A DNA stretch of 12,042 nucleotides from Bacteroidota bacterium. Its GTDB lineage: Bacteria > Bacteroidota > Ignavibacteria > UBA10030 > F1-140-MAGs086. The position numbers and the translations under genes were made by a program. Below the pieces are notes generated by a model. That model worked only from the letters and a program-made list of their open reading frames with translations, searched no databases and was not told the origin of the DNA. Of this stretch, positions 1-6,929 are shown one piece after another. The first letter of the stretch is position 1, and the number at the start of each line of letters is the position of its first letter. The stretch spans positions 1-12,042 of the forward strand of contig SXSO01000088.1 in the NCBI GenBank assembly GCA_005792205.1. The letters are read 5' to 3'.

Positions 1-110
1 GGAGAATAGCCCGAGCCCCACAGGCTGTCGTCGACGTAATGGACGTTCCCCGAGCGGACAGCGGGAAGACGCTCCCAGAGCGGGTTCATCGCCAACTGCG
101 CACGGAGTTT
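1..110 (-). CDS. Fragment of an iron-siderophore ABC transporter binding protein, foreign to the contig
   Basis: Reading the minus strand from 110 to 3 gives 36 uninterrupted codons, with no start and no natural end. The fragment contains NPLWERLPAVRSGNVHYVDD followed by a Ser-Leu-Trp-Gly-Ser-Gly stretch. A 'NPLW..LPAV..G.V..VDD..W' pattern is what I know from near the C-terminus of periplasmic siderophore-binding proteins (Peripla_BP_2, FecB/FepB-like), which deliver ferric siderophore to an inner-membrane ABC importer. The DNA is about 64% GC with GC-rich third codon positions, quite unlike every other gene here. The next in-frame codon toward the amino end is TAG at 113-111, which lies in the AT-rich sequence, so the gene is cut at that point. 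It probably comes from another, high-GC organism. The family call rests on a short motif. Confidence 0.55.
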
Positions 111-113
111 CTA
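103..113. other. Probable chimeric assembly junction
   Basis: Composition changes abruptly here, from 70 G+C in bases 1-110 to 14 G+C in bases 111-180 (hand counts). The minus-strand siderophore-binding-protein frame meets a TAG just past the change. The plus-strand TPR frame becomes sensible just after it, from about the Ser-Lys-Tyr codons at 110-118. Two unrelated genes on opposite strands broken at one point is the pattern of a misjoined contig end or a ligated fragment. A recent insertion would not be expected to sit exactly at the end. The exact base cannot be fixed from sequence alone. Confidence 0.7.
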
Positions 114-1768
114 AATATCCGAATAACAACGACTATTTTCAAAAGATAAAGTCAATCTATTTAAAACTAAAAAAATATAATGAAGCAAAATTGCTTTTGG
201 AAAATCAAATCCAAAAAACTCCTAATGATATAACTTTGTACTCAGAACTTGGAAATGTTTATGCAAAAATTGGAAATGATTCACTTGCATTTACAATGTG
301 GAACAAAACAATTCAAATTCAACCGAAAAACTTTTTATCTTACAAACTTGCAGCTGAAAGTGCAACAGAAAATAAATTTTTTGAAAAAGCAATTCAATAT
401 TTTTTACAATTTAGGACTGCAACAAATGATGAATCTGTTTTTGCATCTGAAATTGCCTCTCTTTATGCAATCGTAAATAATTTTGAAAATGCTACTTTAG
501 AATATTTAACATTATTGAATGAAACACCTCAACAAATTCAATATGTACAAGGAAAATTATCTACTTTCACAAATAAACAAGAAGGAATTGATGCTGCAAT
601 AAAAATTTTAAATGAGAAAATTGAAAATACTAAAACAAGTATTGCTCTAAAAAAAATACTTGCGTTTCTTTTGATGGAAGAAAAAAAATTTGGTGAAGCA
701 AAAAAAATTTATTTTGAAATAGATAAACTAACTCAATCAAATGGAGGCGAACTATTTCATTTTGCTGAAAAAATGTTTAAAGAAAAAGAATTTTTAATTT
801 CTGCTGAAACATATTTTGAAATAAAAGAGACATATAAAAATTTTTCTCAAATAAATTATGTTGATCAAAAATTTGCTGAAGCAATTGAAGAACTTGCAAA
901 TTTAAATGATACAACAAAAAAAATTGGAAATAAATTTGAAGTTTCTTTTCATCAGGCAATTTTAATTTATAACGAAATCGTAAACAAAAATTTAAATAAT
1001 GAAATTGGAGCAAAAACATTATTCAAAACTGCAAAAATTCAATTTGAAAAATTTCACCAAACCAATAATGCAATCTCTACGTTAACAAAGTTAGAACAAC
1101 TTAAAATATCTTCTCCGTTAAAAATTGATGGGGAAATTTTTTCTGCTGAAATTTTTATTTTTCTTGGAGATACAACTTCTGCACTTTCAATTCTACAATC
1201 AATTGTAGAAAAAAAAAGAATTTTGCCATCACAAATTGAAGAAACAAAATATAAAATTGCAGAAATAAATTTTTTCTCTGGAAATTTTACAACAGCGTTA
1301 CAATTATTAAACGATATTACTAAAAATTTATTGAGCGATTTTACAAATGATGCTTTAAATCTCAAATTATTTATTGAAGACCATTTAAGTGATAAACATT
1401 CATTGCAACAATTTGCAAAGGGAATGTATCTTACAAGACAAAAAAAAATTGACGATGCAAAAAATATTTTTGAAAAAATTGTAAACTCAGAACTTTCTGA
1501 TGATGCAACGATAGAAATTGCAATAATTTATTTTAACGAAAATAAATTCGATAAAACAATTGAAACATATAATAAACTTTTAAATGAATTCAAAGAAAGC
1601 AATTTGCTTGATAAAGCAACTTTTAATCTTGCAAAAACTTATGAACGTGTTGGAGAAAAAAATAAATCAATCGAATTTTACGAACAACTTTTAGAAAAAT
1701 TTCCAAAGTCAATTTATTTAGATGAAGCGAGAAAAAAAATTCGTGAATTGAGAGGTGATAAAATATGA
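110..1768 (+). CDS. Tetratricopeptide repeat protein, 5' end missing
   Basis: An all-helical TPR protein of at least 552 residues, probably a protein-interaction scaffold; its partner is unknown. The first convenient start is TTG at 191, but the frame is open upstream, and 113-190 encodes good TPR sequence (FQKIKSIYLKLKKYNEAKLL) that runs straight into the next repeat. The true start is therefore lost at the junction near 110. Repeats are clear at the N-terminal end (YSELGNVYAKIGNDSLAF and two more) and at the C-terminal end (FNLAKTYERVGEKNKSIEFY, then EKFPKSIYLDEARKKI). The last pair resembles the TPR_6/BamD/YbgF style seen in cell-envelope proteins. The middle is Lys/Glu/Asn-rich and more degenerate. 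The gene ends in TGA, which overlaps the ATG of the next gene by four bases (ATGA), so the two are translationally coupled. Any signal peptide would be in the missing part. Confidence 0.88.
   Translation, partial: SKYPNNNDYFQKIKSIYLKLKKYNEAKLLLENQIQKTPNDITLYSELGNVYAKIGNDSLAFTMWNKTIQIQPKNFLSYKLAAESATENKFFEKAIQYFLQFRTATNDESVFASEIASLYAIVNNFENATLEYLTLLNETPQQIQYVQGKLSTFTNKQEGIDAAIKILNEKIENTKTSIALKKILAFLLMEEKKFGEAKKIYFEIDKLTQSNGGELFHFAEKMFKEKEFLISAETYFEIKETYKNFSQINYVDQKFAEAIEELANLNDTTKKIGNKFEVSFHQAILIYNEIVNKNLNNEIGAKTLFKTAKIQFEKFHQTNNAISTLTKLEQLKISSPLKIDGEIFSAEIFIFLGDTTSALSILQSIVEKKRILPSQIEETKYKIAEINFFSGNFTTALQLLNDITKNLLSDFTNDALNLKLFIEDHLSDKHSLQQFAKGMYLTRQKKIDDAKNIFEKIVNSELSDDATIEIAIIYFNENKFDKTIETYNKLLNEFKESNLLDKATFNLAKTYERVGEKNKSIEFYEQLLEKFPKSIYLDEARKKIRELRGDKI
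1752..1759 (+). promoter_or_regulatory. Shine-Dalgarno-like site before the exported GATase1-like gene
   Basis: GAGGTGAT matches the eight bases complementary to the usual 16S rRNA tail. It ends five bases before the ATG at 1765, inside the last codons of the TPR gene. The other starts I inspected here (the M14 peptidase, anti-sigma, ndk, sucD, gatA, tatA and pssA genes) have only A/T-rich leaders, as is usual in Bacteroidota. The site also encodes Arg-Gly-Asp of the TPR protein, so chance remains possible. Confidence 0.4.
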
Positions 1769-3030
1769 AATTTTTAAAATTTATTTTTATTGCCTTACTG
1801 TTTATTTATAAAAATTTTTCACAAGAAAAAATTTTAATTCCAATGGATTTGACTCAAACAAATCACTTGAAAGCATATGGAATTGCATATTGGATTTTAT
1901 CAAACCAAACAGAAGTTGATTGGCTTTTGAATTACAGAGGAGGTTCATTTATGATAAGTTTTGACAATTCAATTTTAAATGAATGTAGAATTAGAGAGGT
2001 TTTATTTGAAGAAATTTCAGGAAGTGAAGCGACTCAAATTTATAGTGAAATACAAAGTGAAAATTCAAATATGGATGCTGTTCGTTTGGAAAAAATTCCA
2101 AAAATCGCTGTGTATCAACCATCAATTTTTCGCCCGTGGGATGATGCTGTTGTAATGGCTTTGACTTATGCTGAAATTCCATTTGAAAAAATTTGGGATG
2201 AAGAAGTTTTACAAAATAAACTTTCAGAATATGATTGGCTTCATCTACATCACGAAGATTTTACGGGACAATATGGAAAATTTTATTCTTCATTTCACAA
2301 TGCTCAATGGTATATTGAACAACAAATGTTTAATGAACAAATGGCAAAAAAACTTGGATTTAAAAAAGTTTCTGAAATGAAAAAAAGTGTTGTAAAAGAA
2401 ATAAAAAATTATATTTCAAGTGGAGGATTTATGTTTGCAATGTGTGCTGCAACTGATTCTTATGATATTTCACTTGCTACACAAAACACAGATATTTGCG
2501 ATAAAGTTTATGATGGAGATGGAATTGATCCAAACTATCAAAATAAAATTGACTTTTCAAATACACTTGTATTTGAAAATTTTATAATTGAAACAAATCC
2601 ATTTCGTTATGAATATTCTGATATTGACATTCCACAAAGCGATATGGCATTTACAAATCAGGAAACAGATTATTTTACACTTTTTGAATTTTCTGCAAAA
2701 TATGATCCTGTTCCAACTATGCTTACACAAAATCACACAAATGTAATAAAAGGATTTATGGGACAAACTACAAATTTCAAGAAACCGTTGATAAAAAAAT
2801 CTATCATTTTACTTGCTGAAAAAGAAGGAACCGAAGAAGTAAAATATATTCACGGAAATTTTGGAAGAGGAACTTTCACTTGGTATGGAGGTCACGATCC
2901 TGAAGATTATCAACACGCTGTAGGGGATCCACCAACACAACTTGAACTTCACAAAAATTCTTCGGGATATCGTTTGATTTTAAATAATATTTTATTTCCC
3001 GCAGCAAAAAAGAAACAAAAAAAAACATAA
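1765..3030 (+). CDS. Exported protein with GATase1-like features (homologues often named 'asparagine synthetase B')
   Basis: A 421-residue protein with an N-terminal signal peptide (about residues 1-20, hydrophobic core FIFIALLFIY, likely cut after Phe-Ser-Gln), so it acts outside the cytoplasm. From memory, close relatives in Bacteroidota are labelled 'asparagine synthetase B'. The sequence does not support that, having no N-terminal nucleophile Cys2 and no SGGxDS ATP pyrophosphatase loop. Visible motifs are KILIPMDLTQTNHLKAYGIA (residues 22-41), WLLNYRGGSFM (53-63), HLHHED (160-165), GGFMFAMCAATDS with Cys227 (220-232), and GNFGRGTFTWYGGHDPEDYQH (364-384). A Cys after a hydrophobic strand, followed later by a G-x-G-x-hydrophobic-GGHDPE segment, recalls class I amidotransferase/ThuA-like folds. 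That is my inference, and no activity is claimed. The tail is lysine-rich. The gene starts inside the TPR stop codon and abuts the next gene with no gap. The existence of the gene is certain; its function is unknown. Confidence 0.9.
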   Translation: MKFLKFIFIALLFIYKNFSQEKILIPMDLTQTNHLKAYGIAYWILSNQTEVDWLLNYRGGSFMISFDNSILNECRIREVLFEEISGSEATQIYSEIQSENSNMDAVRLEKIPKIAVYQPSIFRPWDDAVVMALTYAEIPFEKIWDEEVLQNKLSEYDWLHLHHEDFTGQYGKFYSSFHNAQWYIEQQMFNEQMAKKLGFKKVSEMKKSVVKEIKNYISSGGFMFAMCAATDSYDISLATQNTDICDKVYDGDGIDPNYQNKIDFSNTLVFENFIIETNPFRYEYSDIDIPQSDMAFTNQETDYFTLFEFSAKYDPVPTMLTQNHTNVIKGFMGQTTNFKKPLIKKSIILLAEKEGTEEVKYIHGNFGRGTFTWYGGHDPEDYQHAVGDPPTQLELHKNSSGYRLILNNILFPAAKKKQKKT

Positions 3031-4188
3031 ATGAATTATTTAGAATTTTCCAAAAAAGTTTTTGATAGTTATGAAACATGGAGAAATGGAAATTTTTCAT
3101 TTCATATTTTTCCCAATGAATTAGAAAAAAAAATAAATTCTCTAAACAAGGAAAAAGTAAAAATTGAAATTGCGGGAACTTCATTTGAAAATAGAAACAT
3201 CTATCACATAAAAATTGGAAGTGGGAAAATAAAAATTTTGCTTTGGTCTCAAATGCATGGAGATGAATCAACGGCGACAAAATCAATTTTAGATGTTTTA
3301 AATTTTCTGTCAACAGATGAAACTATTCAAACAAAAAAAATATTAGAAAATCTCTCTCTTTATTTCGTTCCAATGTTAAATCCTGATGGAGCAGAAAAAA
3401 TAAAAAGAAGAAATGCACAAAACATTGATATAAATAGAGATGCAATATCTTCACAAACTTATGAAGGAAAAATTTTAAATGGATTGAAATTGGAACTCAA
3501 ACCAAACTTTGCATTCAATTTACACGATCAAGAAATTTCAACTGTTGGAACAACCAATGAAATTACTGTAATTGCTCTACTTTCTCCAGCATTTGATAAA
3601 ACAAAATCTGATAGTGAAACAAGAATAAAATCAAAAAAAATTTGTGCTATATTAACAGAAATAGCAAGCCAATTTATTCCAAAAAATGTTGCAAAATATA
3701 ATGATGATTTTGAACCGCGAGCATTTGGTGATACATTTCAAAGTTCAAATATTGCTACAATTTTAGTTGAAGGAGGACATATCAAAAATGATTTCAATAA
3801 ACAAACTGTACAAAAAATTTATTCTGTAATTTTGCTTTCTTCTATTTATTCAATTGCTTCAAATGAATTTGAAAATATTGATATAAATTATTATGAAACA
3901 CTTCCATTCAACACAAAAAAAGTTTATGATATCATTTTGCGAAACACTATAATTAAAATGCAAAATGAAACTTTTACAACTGATATTGCAGTTTCATACC
4001 AAGTTGATACACATTTTGAGTTCCCACCAAAAATAGTAGATATTGGTGATTTATCAACTTATACTTCACTTTTGGAATTTAATTTAAATAAAGTAATTCC
4101 AATTGAAAAAATAAAACTCAATGAAACTTTGGATTTAGAGTTTTTTTCCTCATTATTAGAAATGAATTTAAAAAAACTTCCATTATAA
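3031..4188 (+). CDS. M14-family zinc carboxypeptidase-like protein
   Basis: A 385-residue metallopeptidase of the carboxypeptidase A fold, expected to cut C-terminal residues or peptide cross-links with one zinc ion. The ligand set is visible: HGDE gives the HxxE pair His76/Glu79, and FNLHDQ gives His165. The substrate-binding Asn-Arg pair is in NIDINRD (Asn135-Arg136), preceded by PMLNPDGAE (114-122), a typical M14 segment. TILVEGGH places the probable catalytic glutamate at Glu247. The last 110 residues or so lie beyond the catalytic domain and are unassigned. There is no signal peptide or membrane segment, so it is probably cytoplasmic or leaves by another route, although it directly follows an exported protein with no gap. 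Substrate cannot be read from sequence; peptidoglycan peptides or amino-acid conjugates are possible. The ATG start follows the previous TAA immediately. Confidence 0.88.
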   Translation: MNYLEFSKKVFDSYETWRNGNFSFHIFPNELEKKINSLNKEKVKIEIAGTSFENRNIYHIKIGSGKIKILLWSQMHGDESTATKSILDVLNFLSTDETIQTKKILENLSLYFVPMLNPDGAEKIKRRNAQNIDINRDAISSQTYEGKILNGLKLELKPNFAFNLHDQEISTVGTTNEITVIALLSPAFDKTKSDSETRIKSKKICAILTEIASQFIPKNVAKYNDDFEPRAFGDTFQSSNIATILVEGGHIKNDFNKQTVQKIYSVILLSSIYSIASNEFENIDINYYETLPFNTKKVYDIILRNTIIKMQNETFTTDIAVSYQVDTHFEFPPKIVDIGDLSTYTSLLEFNLNKVIPIEKIKLNETLDLEFFSSLLEMNLKKLPL

Positions 4189-4208
4189 TTTCTAAAAATA
4201 AATTTAAT

Positions 4209-4763
4209 TTGGAAAAAGAAAAGCAAAAAGAATTTGAACGAGAAACAATTCCATATATGGATTTATTGTATAACTATGCTTTGCGAATGACAAACGATGA
4301 AGATGAAGCAAAAGATTTATTGCAAGAAACATATTTAAAAGCATTTCGTTTTTGGAATCAGTTTCAAAATGGAACTAATTCAAAAGCGTGGTTGTTTCAG
4401 ATAATGAAAAATTCTTACATCAATCGTTATAGAAAAGAAAAAAAAAACGGTGAAAAAATAAGTTACGATAACATTGAAGAATTTTATGAAACAATTAAAG
4501 AAAAAAATATAGATGAAAGTAATGTTTTTAATAATTTTTTTTCAAACATATTAGATGACGAAGTTATTGAAGCAATTGAAAAACTTCCAGATGAGTATAA
4601 AACTTCAATTATATTATGTGATATTGAAGAACTTTCTTATGAAGAAATTTCAGAATTTTTACAAGTTCCAGTTGGAACAGTTCGCTCAAGAATTCATCGT
4701 GGAAGAAAAATACTTCAAAATGAACTATTAAACTACGCAAAAAAGAAAGGATATTTTATTTAA
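4209..4763 (+). CDS. RNA polymerase sigma factor, ECF (RpoE-like) family
   Basis: A 184-residue alternative sigma factor of the extracytoplasmic-function class. It directs RNA polymerase to a stress or envelope regulon and should be held inactive by the anti-sigma factor encoded 24 bases downstream. Region 2 spans about residues 15-78, with LLYNYALRMTNDEDEAKDLL, then QETYLKAF and the core-binding/-10-binding segment AWLFQIMKNSYINRYRK. A variable Asn/Glu-rich linker follows. Region 4 (about 118-170) contains the helix-turn-helix LSYEEISEFLQVPVGTVRSR and IHRGRKIL. No ATG fits: the first in-frame ATG (codon 17) would remove conserved residues, so TTG at 4209 is taken as the start. The frame is open upstream back into the previous gene, so a rarer start such as ATT at 4188 cannot be excluded. 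No promoter is visible in the 20-base gap, suggesting cotranscription. Confidence 0.93.
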   Translation: MEKEKQKEFERETIPYMDLLYNYALRMTNDEDEAKDLLQETYLKAFRFWNQFQNGTNSKAWLFQIMKNSYINRYRKEKKNGEKISYDNIEEFYETIKEKNIDESNVFNNFFSNILDDEVIEAIEKLPDEYKTSIILCDIEELSYEEISEFLQVPVGTVRSRIHRGRKILQNELLNYAKKKGYFI

Positions 4764-4787
4764 AAATTTGTTAAAAGATTTAAAACT

Positions 4788-5648
4788 ATGAATTGCAAAA
4801 ACTTAAGAGAAACATTGTCAGCTTTTATTGATAATGAAACTACATTACAAGAAAAAAATGAAATTGAACAACATCTTCAAATATGTAAAAAATGTAGTTT
4901 TATTTTCATTATAGAAAAATCTACAAAAAATAATTTGCGAGAAAAATTACATATTTCAACTCCATGGAAAACAAGAGCAAACATAATTGAAACTCTTCGC
5001 GGTGAAACAAAATTTCAAATAAAAAAAGTTTATTTTGATTTACCATTTTTAAAACCAGCATTAGCATTTGGATGTGGAATCTCAATTATAGTTATTTTTA
5101 TTCTATTTTTTCTAAATCAAACTCAAAAAGAAAAAGTAGAATTATCTTCAAATAATTTGGAATTACAACACATTCAAACAAATACAGTACAAGAAAAAAC
5201 TTCATTTGAAAAATCATTAAGTGATTTTGATATGTTTTTACAAGGAAAAAAAATAAATACAAACGCTGAAATTCAAAACGCAAAAATGTTTTTTGCAAAT
5301 GAAATGGATATTCCTATAAAAATTCCAAATAACAAAAAATGCAAAATGATAGGAATTGATATTAAAAAAACTGAACACAATAAAATTGGACAAATATTTT
5401 TCACACAAAATGGAAAAGTATTTTCACTTTTTCAAACCATTATTCATAAAGATATGTGTTGTAATTTAATTGATTCTTCAACTCTCAATTGCAAAAAAAA
5501 TATCACCAACAATAATAATACGCATTGTACTATAAGTTGGATTGAAAACGATATTTTATTTCAAGTAATTGGTGAAAACGACACTGAAGGATTTATGGAT
5601 GAAATGTTAGAAAATTTAAAAGAAGAAAATTCAACGGAAAAGAAATAA
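4788..5648 (+). CDS. Membrane anti-sigma factor with zf-HC2/ZAS zinc finger
   Basis: A 286-residue single-pass protein expected to bind and silence the sigma factor encoded just upstream. The cytoplasmic N-terminus is a zinc-binding anti-sigma domain, with Cys3 then the H-x3-C-x2-C signature His29-Cys33-Cys36 (HLQICKKC). The Cys3-to-His29 spacing equals that of Cys11-to-His37 in Streptomyces RsrA. One transmembrane helix covers about residues 89-109 (ALAFGCGISIIVIFILFFL). The outer part (110-286) has an Asn/Gln/Lys-rich linker and a mixed alpha/beta domain with five cysteines (185, 224, 225, 235, 247), which might form disulphides or bind metal. That could make it a redox- or metal-responsive sensor, but this is inference. 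Release by regulated proteolysis is the general mode for such proteins; no protease gene lies nearby. It is the last gene of the plus-strand block. Confidence 0.9.
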   Translation: MNCKNLRETLSAFIDNETTLQEKNEIEQHLQICKKCSFIFIIEKSTKNNLREKLHISTPWKTRANIIETLRGETKFQIKKVYFDLPFLKPALAFGCGISIIVIFILFFLNQTQKEKVELSSNNLELQHIQTNTVQEKTSFEKSLSDFDMFLQGKKINTNAEIQNAKMFFANEMDIPIKIPNNKKCKMIGIDIKKTEHNKIGQIFFTQNGKVFSLFQTIIHKDMCCNLIDSSTLNCKKNITNNNNTHCTISWIENDILFQVIGENDTEGFMDEMLENLKEENSTEKK

Positions 5649-5665
5649 AAATTGTAAAAAAATAA

Positions 5666-6904
5666 TTATTCGTAAATAAGAAATCTTTTTCGCTGAGATA
5701 AAAATTTTTGACAATCGTTTTGCCATATTAAACATATTTTTTCAAAATTTTCGTTTGATAAAATTGCTTCTCTCAATTTTTTTGTTCCCGCTAATTTATC
5801 AAAAAAATTTTCATCAAATTTTAAATCATTTGGAAAAAAATTTTGAATTGCACATAAAATTGCAATAGTAGTTTTTATGCTTTCAAATTTTTTAAAATTA
5901 GTTATCTCTAAAAAAATACCTTCGCAATTTTCATTTTCATATTTTGGATGTTTGCTTTTTTCATTTGAAATTGGAAGAAATTTTATTTCAGAAAATTTCA
6001 CTCCATCCAAATTATATTTTGATAATTCATTCAATAATTTTTTCCCATCAATCCATTTTGCCCCAATAATTTGAAACGGAAATTTAGTTCCTCTTCCTTC
6101 AGAAATATTTGTTCCTTCAAATAAACATGTTCCATTATAAACAAATGCAGTCGTATCAGAAATCATATTTGGCGAAGGAGGTTTCCATATTAAATTAAGT
6201 TCATTCCAAATAAAGTTTCGTTTTAAATTTTCACATTGAATTACTATGAGATTTAATTTTTGAGAATTTGAAATTATTTTTTTTTCTACAACCATATTTG
6301 CAATTTCTCCAACGGTCAAACCATGACGAATTGGAATTTCAAATGTTCCAATAAATGATTTCAATGAATCTTCTAACATAAATCCTTCAACAATTTCCAA
6401 ACCAAGTGGATTTGGTCTATCCAAAACAATAAAAGTTTTATTCAGTTCACAGCAAATTTCCATTACATTTTTCATTGTAGAAATAAATGTAAAATACCGT
6501 GAACCAACATCCTGTAAATCAAAAATTACAACATCAATTTTTTCAATATTTTTTTTAAGTGAAGAAAAATTATTTCCATAAAGCGAAATGATTGGAATTT
6601 TTGTTGTGCTATCAATTTGGTTTTCAAATTTTTCTCCTGCTACAAATTGCAAATTAAATCCATGTTCTGGTGTCAAAATAAATTCTATATCAGTTTTTTT
6701 TTCTAAAAAAATTTGATAAATATTTTTTTTATACGAACTTACAAACGAAGCAGAATTACAAACAAGTGCAATTTTTTTGTTTTTAATTAAGTCATTTTTT
6801 TTTTCTAAAAAAACTTCAGCACCAATTTTAATTTGTTGAGAAAAAACGAACTCAAAAAATAAAACAAAAAAAATACCTCTTGTGTTTTTAAAAACAAGAG
6901 GCAT
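5666..6904 (-). CDS. namZ: Exo-beta-N-acetylmuramidase NamZ (DUF1343)
   Basis: A 412-residue exported protein of the DUF1343 family, whose characterised member NamZ removes N-acetylmuramic acid from the non-reducing end of peptidoglycan fragments for recycling. Family motifs occur in order: LTPEHGF (77-83, with a likely catalytic Glu80), DLQDVGSRYF (129-138), LDRPNPLG (161-168), IPIRHGLTVGEIA (190-202), PPSPNM (242-247), and LFEGTNISEGRGTKFPF (261-277). The open frame extends upstream to 7093, but that part overlaps ndk and has no family similarity. ATG at 6904 instead gives a compact signal peptide (MPLVFKNTRGIFFVLFFEFV, then FSQQ), so the protein should be periplasmic or surface-exposed. 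It lies 25 bases after ndk. Its first codons also form a terminator-like hairpin, which may limit read-through from ndk. No transporter or other recycling gene is adjacent. Confidence 0.94.
   Translation of the reverse strand: MPLVFKNTRGIFFVLFFEFVFSQQIKIGAEVFLEKKNDLIKNKKIALVCNSASFVSSYKKNIYQIFLEKKTDIEFILTPEHGFNLQFVAGEKFENQIDSTTKIPIISLYGNNFSSLKKNIEKIDVVIFDLQDVGSRYFTFISTMKNVMEICCELNKTFIVLDRPNPLGLEIVEGFMLEDSLKSFIGTFEIPIRHGLTVGEIANMVVEKKIISNSQKLNLIVIQCENLKRNFIWNELNLIWKPPSPNMISDTTAFVYNGTCLFEGTNISEGRGTKFPFQIIGAKWIDGKKLLNELSKYNLDGVKFSEIKFLPISNEKSKHPKYENENCEGIFLEITNFKKFESIKTTIAILCAIQNFFPNDLKFDENFFDKLAGTKKLREAILSNENFEKICLIWQNDCQKFLSQRKRFLIYE
6876..6901 (-). terminator. Terminator-like hairpin after ndk, inside the first codons of namZ
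   Basis: On the minus strand CCTCTTGT pairs perfectly with ACAAGAGG, eight base pairs of which four are G-C, around a ten-base A/T loop. The arms are at 6901-6894 and 6883-6876. A run of eight T begins two bases downstream, so the layout is that of an intrinsic terminator for the transcript coming from ndk. It lies after the namZ ATG at 6904, within codons 2-10. It is one of very few GC-containing hairpins in this AT-rich window. It could act as an attenuator relieved by ribosomes on namZ. No T run follows it on the plus strand. Confidence 0.5.
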
Positions 6905-6929
6905 TATCGTTTTGAAAAAAAATATTTTT

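Noticed and set aside
5661..5670. Palindrome AATAATTATT between the convergent genes as a bidirectional terminator
   Set aside because: It is pure A/T, has no loop and could not form a stable stem; such palindromes are expected by chance at this composition.
6691..6815. Two similar T-run/CTAAAAAAA stretches in namZ as a direct repeat
   Set aside because: They encode two separate Phe-Leu-Glu-Lys-Lys segments in an A/T-biased gene, and similarity does not extend beyond that.
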